Shown: positions 26,959 through 35,451, counted from the first letter of the stretch. The stretch is 64,000 bases of DNA from Bacillaceae bacterium (GCA_017656265.1 JACDOD010000011.1:1-64000); one strand, 5' to 3'. The notes: generated by a model not told the origin, from the letters alone. Program-made: numbers and translations.

Positions 26959-27919
26959 ATGAACGTGATGAAGGGTTTATGGGATATGCATGATCAGTCA
27001 AAACAGTTATTGTTGTTTTCATTTGCGGGTCATAAAAAGGAATTAGATCAAGAAGGAGAAAAGATACATAGTGATGATTCTGGCGGTGGGCCCGGGCTTT
27101 CACGAAGCATTGGTCTGTTCCTGGGTCCAGCCCTGTTTCTATTTATTCTATATGGTTTGTCCATTGAAGGGATGTCCCATGAAGCGTAAGCTGTGTTAGC
27201 TTCTACTGCCTGGGTAGCTGTCTGGTGGATAACGGAAGCTATTCCGAAACGAAGAAAAATGGGTGCTGTCCGTTTTTATGGTTACAGCTGCTGCCTGGAT
27301 TTTGCGTTCACTTGTATTAAACCGATTAATCGAATCGTTAAATGACACCATTATTTCCGTTGCAGCAGCTATTCTTCTGTTTTTGCTGCCATCAAAATCT
27401 GCAGAGGATGGCCGGCTGTTGAACTGGGATGATGCCAAAAAAATCCCATGGGGCATTCTTTTGTTGTTTGGGGGAGGCTTAACGATTGCCAACGGGTTTA
27501 AAGTGTCAGGATTGGCTGAGTGGATTGGAGAGCGGCTAACCGTCATGGAAAGTGTGCCATTTGTATTATTAATTGTCATCATAACAGGCCTGGTCATCTT
27601 TTTGACAGAAATCACATCGAATACAGCCACTTCGACCATGATGTTTCCAATCATGGCTTCCCTGGCATTTGCCCTCGGATTTCACCCGTTCGGGCTCATG
27701 GTTGCTGCCGGACTTGCAGCTTCCTGTGCTTTTATGCTGCCGGTTGCAACACCGCCCAACGCCATTGTATTCGGTTCAGATTATATTGAAATGAAGGACA
27801 TGGTAAAGGCCGGTTTTTGGATTAATTTATTGTCCATATTTTTCATCACGGTCGCCATTACAGTGCTCATGCCATTAGTATGGGGCATTGATTTATTAAA
27901 TTATCCAGATCATCTATAA
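26959..27919 (+). pseudogene. Broken SLC13/DASS sodium-carboxylate symporter
   Basis: The N-terminal part (26959-27189, MNVMKGLWDMHDQSKQLLLF to EGMSHEA) stops at TAA. Reading on in the same frame gives AVLASTAWVAVWWITEAIP, a conserved DASS stretch, so the TAA is a nonsense mutation. Just after that, near 27248, the sequence jumps into another frame. From EEKWVLSVFMVTAAAWILRS it continues as a normal C-terminal half with SNTATSTMMFPIM and ATPPNAIVFGSDYI. The middle of the family (roughly 200 residues) is missing. The gene carries both a stop and an out-of-frame deletion and should be inactive. A good ribosome binding site remains. Confidence 0.85.
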
Positions 27920-27926
27920 TCAGAAG

Positions 27927-27962
27927 CAGGAGCAGTTCCCAATCGGAACAGCTCCTGTTTTT
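27927..27962 (+). terminator. Terminator of the former symporter gene
   Basis: CAGGAGCAGTTCC pairs with GGAACAGCTCCTG with one mismatch, followed by TTTTTATT. Confidence 0.85.
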
Positions 27963-28148
27963 ATTATTCATACGAGCGGACAGTTTAACAAAAACTAATG
28001 GATGCTTGAAAACGAAAACAGGTATAATACGAGGTATTGCGACTATTTTCATGGTGGAAATCATGTAATCCGTTTGTCATCTTAAGTAAACAGGAGTATA
28101 ATATGAGTGTTGTGTTATACGTACCAGGGTATATTGGAGGCGCATATT

Positions 28149-29018
28149 TTGGAACTCATCATGTTTTTAATCATCGGTATTGTTATTGGTATTTTTTCAG
28201 GATTTTTCGGAGTTGGCGGAGGGTTTATTTTAACTCCAATTTTATTGCTTTCAGGTTATTCACCTGTAGTAGCTATAGCCACCAGCCTATTGTACACGAT
28301 CGGTACCTCAGTGTCGGGTGTACTCGTGCATTTTCGTTTAAAAAATATCCAATATAAAATAGCAGCAGTTATAGGATTAAGTGGTATTGCTGCTACACAG
28401 GTAGCCCATCCTTTTGTCATGTTTCTTGAAAAGATGGGCTGGGACGATGTACTGATCCCGGTTTTATATCTGATTTTGCTTGCTTATTTTGCTTTTTCCA
28501 TGTTGAGAAAAGGCAATCCATCGGATGATTCTTCTGTTTCCTCAGATTCACCTTCCCCCTCATTAGTCAAACAAATATTTATTGGATTTTTCGGCGGGTT
28601 TATTTCGACTTCCCTGGGAGTTGGGGGCGGATTTGTATTAGTTCCCCTATTAATTACTTTTCTGGGAATGAAACCTAGACAGGCAGTTGGCACAAGCCTT
28701 CTTGGAGTTTTCTTTATGGTATCGGTAGGTTTTATCACCTATGCTGTCAACACGCCGATTAACTATTGGATCGGAATTGCACTCATAATTGGAGCTCTGA
28801 TTGGCGGACAAATGGGGGGAATATTAACCAGCTATTACCGGAACAAAGAAATCCGAAAATTGTTGGGAAGCTTATATATCTTTACGTGGATCAGTCTGTT
28901 GTTCAAGCTGTTTGGATGGAATCTCGCAGGCTTGATCATTTTGATTGTATTTTTTGTCTATTTGCTTGTCCGGTTTGCCGGCAGGTTTGTAAACAGGGAG
29001 AATGTAAAAGGTACTTAA
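28149..29018 (+). CDS. TauE/SafE family membrane protein
   Basis: A 289-residue membrane protein with eight or so hydrophobic segments. The duplicated glycine motif is seen twice: GIFSGFFGVGGGFILTPILL and GGFISTSLGVGGGFVLVPLL, as in the TauE/SafE family (COG0730) of organosulfur/anion exporters. The start is probably the TTG at 28149, 8 bases from GGAGG; an ATG 14 codons upstream would also be in frame but has no site. Substrate is unknown. Confidence 0.88.
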   Translation: MELIMFLIIGIVIGIFSGFFGVGGGFILTPILLLSGYSPVVAIATSLLYTIGTSVSGVLVHFRLKNIQYKIAAVIGLSGIAATQVAHPFVMFLEKMGWDDVLIPVLYLILLAYFAFSMLRKGNPSDDSSVSSDSPSPSLVKQIFIGFFGGFISTSLGVGGGFVLVPLLITFLGMKPRQAVGTSLLGVFFMVSVGFITYAVNTPINYWIGIALIIGALIGGQMGGILTSYYRNKEIRKLLGSLYIFTWISLLFKLFGWNLAGLIILIVFFVYLLVRFAGRFVNRENVKGT

Positions 29019-29035
29019 CAATGGATGCAAAAAGT

Positions 29036-29070
29036 GTCCTGTATGCGATCGATCATACAGGGCATTTTTT
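29036..29070 (+). terminator. Terminator of the TauE/SafE gene
   Basis: CCTGTATG and CATACAGG form the stem, followed by GCATTTTTT. Confidence 0.85.
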
Positions 29071-29152
29071 GTGGATCACATGCTTTAACAGTTATATACA
29101 TCATTCTATTCCAGGGATGAGCTTTAGGTGTGAGCAGCCTGGAAAGAGAAAA

Positions 29153-29181
29153 GCCTGACGATGATTAAAAAGTCGTCAGGC
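29153..29181 (-). terminator. Terminator overlapping the end of the Eis-like gene
   Basis: GCCTGACGA and TCGTCAGGC form a 9-bp stem with a T-rich tail on the minus strand. The stop codon and last codons of the gene at 29165-30418 lie inside the hairpin. Confidence 0.7.
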
Positions 29182-30418
29182 AGATTGGTTTTTGAGGGGT
29201 ATAAAATAGATTTTGCAATGTGTTTATATATTTCTCATCCGAGATTTCAGCAAGCCCATACCAGTAGAGCTTTTCAAAGGGAACAGCTCCCATCAGGAGA
29301 GATGAAAAGTCTGATACATCAAGCTTCACTACTACATCTCCTTTTGCTCCTGTCACCACTGTTGGATAGCCATTGTGGAAATAAACCGTAACTTCTTTAT
29401 GGTTTTTCGGGAAAAAGGTGTCGGTAATCTGGAATGTAACTGTACAGTCGGCGCCATTAAAATTATGATTCTGCAGGTCATTAAAAATTCGTTCTGCATC
29501 CAGCACCCTGTACATCACTCCTGTACCGACAGAACCTGTTTCATGGTATACAGAGGGGATCAGGTGATTTGTGTCATTTCTTGGATCAGAAAAAAGATGA
29601 TGCATAAATTCATCCTGTATATCGAATACAATGCGGTTAATCTGGTCCTTCTGCGTATGTAAAAAGGTACAGAATTCATCAAACGCTTCCCGACTTAAAT
29701 GAACCCACTCGTCAATTTGCAGATTGTTGACCAAAAAGTTTTGTTCATCTGCACGCTTAAAAGAAAATACGAGATAACCCTTTAATGTCCCATCTTTTTC
29801 ATAGCCGAGCACTTTCGTTTTGTAATCGGAAAAATAACGTTCCATTTCGTATTTCCGTTTTTCAAATAGTCCATGGGTTTTGGAAGCATATTCGTTATAG
29901 CAAGCCAGCACTTTTGGGAGATCTCCTTTTTGCAAAAATGTTAAGTGGCTTTTTTCGCCCCGATACGGAAAAGAGGATGGTTTGACCCGATACCTGTACT
30001 TGCTTGTTCCCATGCCAAAGCCCATTTTTTTGTAAAAATCCGGGCGGAAAGGATATAAGGACACAAGATTTCTCCCTTTTTGATGATTGAATTCAAGGAA
30101 ATACTCGAGCAGCTGCTTAGCAATCTTTTCTTTTTTATGCAAGAGATCGACGCCAACAAGCCCAATTCCGCCCACTTTAATTTTTTCTGAGTGATAGGTC
30201 ATAGAAAAATGATGAAAGCGCATAATTCCCTTTAATTGATTTTGATCATAGTATCCATAGTAATTCACATCAGGATTATTTTCCTGAACGTCCTTTAGCC
30301 GTTCTGCCATCTTTTCCCGTGACTCCTCAGAGTCAGTGGCCAGTGCAGGATAGGCATTGTCTGCAATCATCACCAGATCAGTAAATTGTTCTGGCGGGAC
30401 CCGCTTAATTTCAGGCAT
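29165..30418 (-). CDS. Eis-like GNAT acetyltransferase with SCP2-type C-domain
   Basis: A 417-residue protein. The first GNAT domain has GIGLVGVDLLHKKEKIAKQL as acetyl-CoA loop. A second degenerate GNAT region follows, and the C-terminal ~110 residues look like a sterol-carrier-like fold (GADCTVTFQITDTFF, GDVVVKLDVSDFSSLLMGA). The terminal Phe typical of Eis proteins is present (CLTTF). Eis-type enzymes acetylate amines, in some species aminoglycosides; the substrate here is unknown. GAGAGGAGTG precedes the ATG. It is divergent from another GNAT gene. Confidence 0.88.
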   Translation of the reverse strand: MPEIKRVPPEQFTDLVMIADNAYPALATDSEESREKMAERLKDVQENNPDVNYYGYYDQNQLKGIMRFHHFSMTYHSEKIKVGGIGLVGVDLLHKKEKIAKQLLEYFLEFNHQKGRNLVSLYPFRPDFYKKMGFGMGTSKYRYRVKPSSFPYRGEKSHLTFLQKGDLPKVLACYNEYASKTHGLFEKRKYEMERYFSDYKTKVLGYEKDGTLKGYLVFSFKRADEQNFLVNNLQIDEWVHLSREAFDEFCTFLHTQKDQINRIVFDIQDEFMHHLFSDPRNDTNHLIPSVYHETGSVGTGVMYRVLDAERIFNDLQNHNFNGADCTVTFQITDTFFPKNHKEVTVYFHNGYPTVVTGAKGDVVVKLDVSDFSSLLMGAVPFEKLYWYGLAEISDEKYINTLQNLFYTPQKPICLTTF

Positions 30419-30533
30419 ATTTACACTCCTCTCAGCAAAATGTTACATCTAATTAAAGAGATTTTTCAGAAGATTGTCAAGAAAAGCAGGGAAAATTGAT
30501 TTTATCGAGAATGTTAATATAGAATTAGAGAAG

Positions 30534-30573
30534 GGTGCCTGTCACTTGTCGAATTCGACAAGTGACAGGCACC
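30534..30573. repeat. 40-bp perfect palindromic repeat, full copy
   Basis: GGTGCCTGTCACTTGTCGAA is followed directly by its exact reverse complement. A second full copy lies at 44788-44826 and half-sites at 15911, 42749 and 45310. It lies in the divergent region between the two GNAT genes, 30 bp before the downstream start codon. Confidence 0.9.
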
Positions 30574-30602
30574 ATGATCCAAATGAAGGGAGAAACCTAA
30601 CG

Positions 30603-31472
30603 ATGAACATTCAGTCATTCTCAAACATTACATTTGAACAGGCACTGGAAGCCTGGAACAGAGGGTTTGAAGGTTACGCATTAAATGTATCCATGGATCT
30701 GGATCGATTATTGACCAGAATGGTATATGACGGTAAATTTCCGGGCTATTCTTTTGTAGCCCTGGAAGAAAACCGACCAGTTGGTTTTGTTTTGAATGCG
30801 ATTCGAGAGATTAATGGTAAGAAAATAGCCTGGAATGGCGGAACAGGCATTATACCAGAAAAAAGAGGGGAAGGGATTGGGAAACAGTTAATTGAGCAAT
30901 CACTGGAAAAATATAAAGAATTAGGTGTACAAACCGCTTATTTAGAAGCCATCCGATCCAACGAAAATGCCATTAAGCTTTACGAAAAGAAGGGTTATAC
31001 CCTGATTGATCATCTGGACTTTTTAGAGGGTGGAGAACTGTCAGAATCTGATTTTCAATATGGAGATTCTGAGTTAACCGTAAAGGAACAGCCATGGGGA
31101 AAAGTACAGGCGCTTTCTTTCGTTGAAAAGGATATCCCATGGCAAAATCGAGTGGAAAACATTCCTGATGCCAGAGCCTTTGTCGTTTATAGACAGGAAC
31201 AGGCTGTTGGCTACTTTGTATCAAGGAAGATTTATGATGGTCAGGGTGATTTGCAGGCAGTCGTTCTCCATCAATTAGGGGCAGACGAACAGGATGAAAA
31301 CTTCGAAGACATTGTTACTTTTGCACTAAAACAGATTTTTCAGCCTGAAATCGGAAAATGCCAGCGGCTGATTTCGAATTTTCCGAATAAAAAGGAGAGA
31401 ATATTGAACATCATTAAAAACAAAGGATTTGAAACGAAAATTCAGCAGGTTCATATGAAAATCGAATTATAG
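30603..31472 (+). CDS. GNAT acetyltransferase
   Basis: A 289-residue protein. The N-terminal GNAT domain has the acetyl-CoA loop GIIPEKRGEGIGKQLIEQSL and the ENAIKLYEKKGYTLID motif; the C-terminal ~130 residues look like a second, more diverged domain. The start MNIQSFSNITFEQ was chosen because the longer frame upstream only reads through the palindromic repeat. The substrate is unknown. Confidence 0.86.
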   Translation: MNIQSFSNITFEQALEAWNRGFEGYALNVSMDLDRLLTRMVYDGKFPGYSFVALEENRPVGFVLNAIREINGKKIAWNGGTGIIPEKRGEGIGKQLIEQSLEKYKELGVQTAYLEAIRSNENAIKLYEKKGYTLIDHLDFLEGGELSESDFQYGDSELTVKEQPWGKVQALSFVEKDIPWQNRVENIPDARAFVVYRQEQAVGYFVSRKIYDGQGDLQAVVLHQLGADEQDENFEDIVTFALKQIFQPEIGKCQRLISNFPNKKERILNIIKNKGFETKIQQVHMKIEL

Positions 31473-31507
31473 GAAAGGGCCTGAACCCAAAGTACTGTTG
31501 ATGAGGG

Positions 31508-31548
31508 AAAAGCCAGTCATGATGAGGTGAGACCATGACTGGCTTTTT
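31508..31548 (+). terminator. Terminator with AGCCAGTCATG stem
   Basis: AAAGCCAGTCATG pairs with the CATGACTGGCTTTTT arm. It has the same stem core as the terminators at 23163 and 24117. Confidence 0.88.
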
Positions 31549-31716
31549 GTATGAATGGATCATCATTTATAGATACCTGACATTTGACTTACACATACAT
31601 CATTGATTTAAAATGTAGTAGAGTGTGTAAAATAAATGAGCGGATGGAATCGGGCACACAATATCATCCTATACAGTAGGCTAATTATTAGAGACACGAG
31701 AAAGGAGTTATAAGAC

Positions 31717-32268
31717 ATGAAGGTTCTACTCATCAACGGTACAATTATCGGGGGCGGGAAGACAAAGACCCTTTTAAATGAAACGGAACAGTACTTAAAG
31801 AAATTACGTGAAGACGTTGAACTCAAGCAGCTTGATTTTCAGGATTATCAAATGGAATTTGTCGATGGCCGCCCGTTTGAAAAGTATAATGAAGACACAC
31901 GAAAAGTGATTGAGGAAGTGACAAATGCCGATGGATACATTTTTGCAACTCCAATTTTTCAGGCGTCCATTCCAGGAACACTAAAAAATATGTTTGATCA
32001 CATTCATCCGGACGCTCTACGGTATAAACCGGCTGCGGTCGTGGCTAATGGCGGCACATATCAGCATCATTTGGTAGCTGAAAACCAGCTGAAGCCAATT
32101 TTAGATTACTTCCGCTGCCTGATCGTACCGAATTATGTTTATACACATACGAGTCACTTCTCCGAGGAGAATGAATTGATTGATGGTGATATCCATAATA
32201 GACTTGAGGAATTAACGAGGGTGTTTAACCAGTACTTAGACATGAGCAAAAAATTGACAGAGGAATAA
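31717..32268 (+). CDS. NADPH-dependent FMN reductase family protein
   Basis: A 183-residue flavodoxin-fold protein. The phosphate-binding loop is LLINGTIIGGGKTKTLLNE, followed by the flavin-contact stretch GYIFATPIFQASIPGTLKNM. The family includes azoreductase-like and quinone reductases; the substrate is unknown. AAAGGAGTTATAAGAC precedes the ATG. A MITE-like element begins 4 bp after the stop. Confidence 0.88.
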   Translation: MKVLLINGTIIGGGKTKTLLNETEQYLKKLREDVELKQLDFQDYQMEFVDGRPFEKYNEDTRKVIEEVTNADGYIFATPIFQASIPGTLKNMFDHIHPDALRYKPAAVVANGGTYQHHLVAENQLKPILDYFRCLIVPNYVYTHTSHFSEENELIDGDIHNRLEELTRVFNQYLDMSKKLTEE

Positions 32269-32272
32269 TCAA

Positions 32273-32562
32273 ACTGGGACAAAACTGCTAAAGGGAAAAT
32301 ATCCGAACTTATTCAATCTTCTCATGAATAGGTTCGGATATTTTTTATACTGCGTTAATATGCTCTGCTTTCCGCGGCACGGCCTGGCTTCATATGACCG
32401 CCGATTCTTCTGTCTTTAAGGATTTTCGTCTCGTGCTGTTCCCGCGAAGCACAGGACGTGGCCGGTTTTAGTCGACCAGAAGTTTCGCATGTTGACTGCA
32501 TAAATGTTTTCTTTAGTCCGGTTGTTCGTCTTTTTCACCGTTCATTCCTTTTTGTATCAGCC
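32273..32562. repeat. MITE-like element B
   Basis: About 290 bp, starting ACTGGGACAAAA and ending with the degenerate inverted copy TTTTTGTATCAGCC. It contains the ATCCGAAC hairpin (32297-32343) and then the conserved block (CTTTCCGCGG, CTCGTGCTGTTCCCGCG, GACGTGGCCGGTTTTAGTCG) seen inverted in element A. It begins immediately after the flavoprotein stop codon. The hairpin with its TTTTTT tail probably terminates that gene. Confidence 0.8.
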
Positions 32563-32643
32563 TCTTTGGCATATATTGTATATCGATATAAGCCATATAG
32601 TAATATATTCCTGAGTTTAAAATTTTTATAAAAATGTATTTTA

Positions 32644-32667
32644 GAACATACGTTCGTATATTATAAT
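32644..32667 (+). promoter_or_regulatory. Toxin promoter with LexA/DinR-like box
   Basis: GAACATACGTTCG (32644-32656) fits the Bacillus LexA (DinR) core GAACNNNNGTTC exactly and lacks only the outer C. A perfect TATAAT (32662-32667) follows at once, so a bound repressor would cover the promoter. No good -35 hexamer is visible. TetR-type operators can look similar, so the regulator needs testing. Confidence 0.5.
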
Positions 32668-32698
32668 AGAGACAGGCAATCGTTTTGCAGGGTGGTGT

Positions 32699-32730
32699 GG
32701 CAGGTACTCCCTTTAGAAAGGGGGGCTGCC
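32699..32730 (+). promoter_or_regulatory. Hairpin masking the toxin ribosome binding site
   Basis: GGCAG (32699-32703) pairs with CTGCC (32726-32730), and CCCTTT (32709-32714) with AAAGGG (32717-32722). The AAAGGGGGG ribosome binding site of the small ORF at 32732 is thus inside the stem. In known type I toxin mRNAs such a structure keeps the transcript untranslated until it is refolded or processed. Confidence 0.65.
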
Positions 32731-32731
32731 T

Positions 32732-32821
32732 GTGGGAATAGAATTGCTTCTGCTGCTCTTTGCATCTGGAACTTTTTTGATCCATCTGATCAAACTAATC
32801 ATGGATATTACAAAAAAGTAA
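32732..32821 (+). CDS. Candidate type I toxin (holin-like TxpA/BsrE class)
   Basis: A GTG start 6 bases after AAAGGGGGG opens a 29-residue frame. The product begins MGIELLLLLFASGTFLIHLI and ends DITKK: a short N-terminus, one hydrophobic helix with a Gly/Ser/Thr centre, and a Lys-rich end. This resembles the small membrane toxins of the TxpA/BsrE/BsrG group annotated as putative holin-like toxins. A bidirectional terminator follows immediately, and a minus-strand promoter beyond it points back at the gene. No phage genes are near. Confidence 0.65.
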   Translation: MGIELLLLLFASGTFLIHLIKLIMDITKK

Positions 32822-32862
32822 GAAGCCACCCTGCCTGGCCGTAGGGTGACTTCTTTTTTAAG
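32822..32862. terminator. Bidirectional terminator of toxin mRNA and antisense RNA
   Basis: AAGCCACCCTGC pairs with GTAGGGTGACTT using two G-U pairs. T-runs follow on both strands (CTTTTTT on plus, ACTTTTTTG on minus). It starts directly at the toxin stop codon. Confidence 0.8.
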
Positions 32863-32908
32863 TTGCTCGCAATCTTAGGTCTGCCGCATCACGCGGAATG
32901 GTTGCCTG

Positions 32909-32938
32909 ACCGAGGGTGTTCCGGCACCCTCGGTTTTA
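32909..32938. terminator. Strong hairpin downstream of the toxin locus
   Basis: ACCGAGGGTG pairs perfectly with CACCCTCGGT around TTCCGG, followed by TTTAG. It may be a backup terminator on the plus strand, or the stable stem of the predicted antisense RNA on the minus strand. Confidence 0.7.
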
Positions 32939-33206
32939 GTGTATTTTCCTGTTAATCATCGTATACCTGAATTTTTAAATCTATCTGATTTGATTATACA
33001 CCAGGCCACCAAAGTAATTCAATGGAAAGCCGCTCTGAAAAATCATTTCCTTCTATTTTGCTGTGACATCTGCTGATTTTACTATTCCATTTTTTTCGAA
33101 AACTGGTTTAAGGGGACTAAAACTACTATATTTACCTATTTCATTGACATAGCTGGCTATATATCTTAATATTTGAATAAATCTGTCTAAATTTTTCGAA
33201 AACTGA

Positions 33207-33247
33207 CGAACGTACGTTTTGTCAATCAGTGTTTGACGACTGATTGA
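33207..33247 (+). promoter_or_regulatory. Second LexA-like box and inverted repeat ahead of the coiled-coil gene
   Basis: CGAACGTACGTTTT (33207-33220) differs from the Bacillus LexA consensus only at its right edge. TCAATCAG (33222-33229) and CTGATTGA (33240-33247) form a perfect 8-bp inverted repeat just downstream, 29 bp before the start codon. Both could be operators of the operon at 33276-35451. No clear -35/-10 pair was placed. Confidence 0.4.
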
Positions 33248-33275
33248 AAAGGATGAATGAAAAGGGGGACAGATA

Positions 33276-34196
33276 ATGAACGGAACGGATCGGAAGGAAA
33301 CGTTGAAGGAAGAAGTGCTGAAGGAAATGGCAAGGGGTGCAACCTATCGGAGTGCGGTCAGTCATGTCAGTAAGAAGCACCAGGTAAGTTTTATGAAAAT
33401 GTTTATGACAAACTTGCCGGAGTTTTTGTCAAAAAAAAATACGGTCAGTTCAGTACAAGATGCGAAGGACCCTAATTTTAAAAAAGAGGTGAACGAAGTG
33501 GTTAACTCCGAAGAAAAGCAGGTTGAGGAAAATCGTGAAGTTCATAGCCGTCATTTGAATGAAAGTGAACGTTCGCCAAAGGCTACTTATTCTATTCAAC
33601 TGGAAAATGAGGAGGACCATGTCGCGACAAATCTATTAAATCAGGTTGAGGCGATCTTAAAAGATAGACAATTTCTCATGAAAAAAGTAGATAAGCTCGA
33701 GAACGAGGTCGGCTATACAAAAGACGTTGTGGAGCAGCTAAGAAGAGATAAATCAGAACTTGAACAAAAAGTATCTGATAAAAACGAAGAGGTATATCAG
33801 CTTGAGGAAAAAATGGCAGAACAGCAGATGAATTATAATCAGCTGGTGGAAGATTATAAGAAGCTGCAGACACAGTATTCCAGCAAAGTGAAGGAACTTA
33901 ACGAGAAAAATAATGAAGAGAAACGCAAATACATTCAGCTGGATGAGGATTTTGAATCTTACCGTCACGAGGTAAACGAAACCATCAGCAGTTTAGAAGC
34001 AAAAATCAGAGATCTTAAAGTCGAAAATGAAAATATCATGGAGAAGTATCACCAGGTTCTGCATGATAAATTACAGCTTATTCAAAAAATTAACGACTTT
34101 ACTTCCAATTTGTCCGGGTTTTCAAACCTGGGCAGTCATTCGGGCGACGAAGATTCCACAAAGCCGAAAAAACCTAACATTAGTGTTGTAGAATAA
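33276..34196 (+). CDS. Coiled-coil protein with N-terminal HTH-like segment
   Basis: A 306-residue hydrophilic protein of no recognised family. Residues 8-45 (LKEEVLKEMARGATYRSAVS, then HVSKKHQVSFMKMF) look like a small helical, possibly DNA-binding domain. A disordered acidic linker covers about 55-115. Residues about 120-280 form a long coiled coil with heptads (ILKDRQFLMKKVDKLENEVG and onward). The tail is Ser/Asp/Pro-rich. AAAGGGGGACAGATA precedes the ATG. Only 22 bp separate it from the deacetylase gene, so the two are an operon. A structural or scaffolding role is an inference. Confidence 0.75.
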   Translation: MNGTDRKETLKEEVLKEMARGATYRSAVSHVSKKHQVSFMKMFMTNLPEFLSKKNTVSSVQDAKDPNFKKEVNEVVNSEEKQVEENREVHSRHLNESERSPKATYSIQLENEEDHVATNLLNQVEAILKDRQFLMKKVDKLENEVGYTKDVVEQLRRDKSELEQKVSDKNEEVYQLEEKMAEQQMNYNQLVEDYKKLQTQYSSKVKELNEKNNEEKRKYIQLDEDFESYRHEVNETISSLEAKIRDLKVENENIMEKYHQVLHDKLQLIQKINDFTSNLSGFSNLGSHSGDEDSTKPKKPNISVVE

Positions 34197-34218
34197 TTGT
34201 TTAGAAGAGGTTGTGTAT

Positions 34219-35451
34219 ATGGGAAATGATTATACGCCGCGGCTGATGGAAATGACATCCTGGTCCAGAGAAAAAGAATCACAATATTTAATCGTAAAAT
34301 ATAAGTGGCATGATACATCTGTTAAATTTCGTTGGGATATTGACCGGACCACCTTTGACAGTTTGATGGAACTTATTGAACAAGCCGGTAGAACATGCCG
34401 TTTCCAGCTGTCGTTCAGAACATCCTGGAATTCTGAAGGGAATCATTACATCAGTTATTTGTCTGTGATACTGAACGGGGAAATTGCGAGATTCCCATTT
34501 AAATGTTCCAGTGAATATGCGGAAAATTTAAAATGGCTTGCAGAACTAAAGGATCTTGATGAACTAAAGGCAAATCAGGAAATAAGTGATAAGAACAGTA
34601 CCTCAGCCAACCATACACCCACCCCTCCAAACAAAAAACGCAGCAAACTGCTGGTAGCGCTCATTTCGGTTGCAGGTGTATCTTTTTTGTCATTTTTTAT
34701 GGTCGCCCAACAGAGTGTCTTTTCACAGCAGCCAAAACAACAAGCCCATTACCATAGTCAAAACCAGATAAGTACGGCAATTTTGCAAAAAAAACAGAAG
34801 GTCATCTGGCTGGCTTCAGCCCGGATGGATTCGAATACAATAAATGAAATAGCCAGAGCAGATACAGAAAATCAAGAATCAGAAGCATTTCTGCGAATGT
34901 TTAATGTGGATGAAGGGAAGGTCGCTTTAACATTTGATGACGGCCCTTCCATTTATACAGAAGAAATTGTAGAGATTTTAGACAGGCACAATGTCAAAGC
35001 AAGTTTTTTCTTTGTAGGAAACCGTGTAAAGGATTATAAGGATTCAGTGAAGCTCGTTCAGGAGCGTGGCTATACAATTGGTATTCATGGACATACTCAT
35101 AAATTATTAACGGCATTATCAAAACAGGAGCAAAAAGAAGAGATCTTAAATGCTAAAAAAGCAGTTGAAGACGTTACCGGCGAGGCGGTGCGTTACTTTC
35201 GTGCGCCGTATGGAGGGTACAATCAATATACACTGGAAATCTTAAAAGAGCAAAACTTGCATTTTGTCCAATGGAATCAGGACCTGGAGGACTGGGGCGC
35301 TGAAGGAATAGAAGTATTGCTGCAGCGGTTACATCAATCAAACCCGAGCGGAGGAATTTATGTCTTGCATGAAACAGCGGTGACTGTTGAAGCGCTTGAT
35401 GACATTATTCAATATCTCAAGGATCAAGGTCTGATACTCGTCGGGCTATAG
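34219..35451 (+). CDS. Membrane-anchored polysaccharide deacetylase with novel cytoplasmic domain
   Basis: A 410-residue protein. Residues 1-115 form a soluble domain of unknown family (WHDTSVKFRWDIDRTTFDSL, ISYLSVILNGEIARFPFKC), residues about 140-161 one membrane helix, and residues about 220-410 an extracellular NodB domain. The deacetylase motifs are intact: TFDDGPS with the catalytic Asp, GIHGHTH with both metal His, RAPYGG, and YVLHE near the end. It would remove acetyl groups from a wall or exopolysaccharide. It is probably co-transcribed with the coiled-coil gene 22 bp upstream, which could contact the cytoplasmic domain. ATG at 34219 is 8 bases from AGAGG. Confidence 0.88.
   Translation: MGNDYTPRLMEMTSWSREKESQYLIVKYKWHDTSVKFRWDIDRTTFDSLMELIEQAGRTCRFQLSFRTSWNSEGNHYISYLSVILNGEIARFPFKCSSEYAENLKWLAELKDLDELKANQEISDKNSTSANHTPTPPNKKRSKLLVALISVAGVSFLSFFMVAQQSVFSQQPKQQAHYHSQNQISTAILQKKQKVIWLASARMDSNTINEIARADTENQESEAFLRMFNVDEGKVALTFDDGPSIYTEEIVEILDRHNVKASFFFVGNRVKDYKDSVKLVQERGYTIGIHGHTHKLLTALSKQEQKEEILNAKKAVEDVTGEAVRYFRAPYGGYNQYTLEILKEQNLHFVQWNQDLEDWGAEGIEVLLQRLHQSNPSGGIYVLHETAVTVEALDDIIQYLKDQGLILVGL

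Larger units (their letters stand above)
32810..32987 (-). ncRNA. Predicted antisense antitoxin RNA
   Basis: On the minus strand, TTGAAT (33022-33017), an 18-bp spacer and a perfect TATAAT (32998-32993) form a convincing promoter. It would start an RNA near 32987 running toward the toxin gene. The RNA would contain the GC-rich hairpin at 32909-32938 and end at the bidirectional terminator, overlapping the toxin mRNA 3' end, as RatA overlaps TxpA in Bacillus subtilis. Ends are estimates. Confidence 0.45.

Noticed and set aside
30474-30602. Longer N-terminus for the GNAT protein at 30603
   Set aside because: It is encoded by the palindromic repeat and flanking noncoding DNA.
32732-32821. Phage holin
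   Set aside because: No lysis or phage genes nearby, and the RNA architecture fits a type I toxin better.
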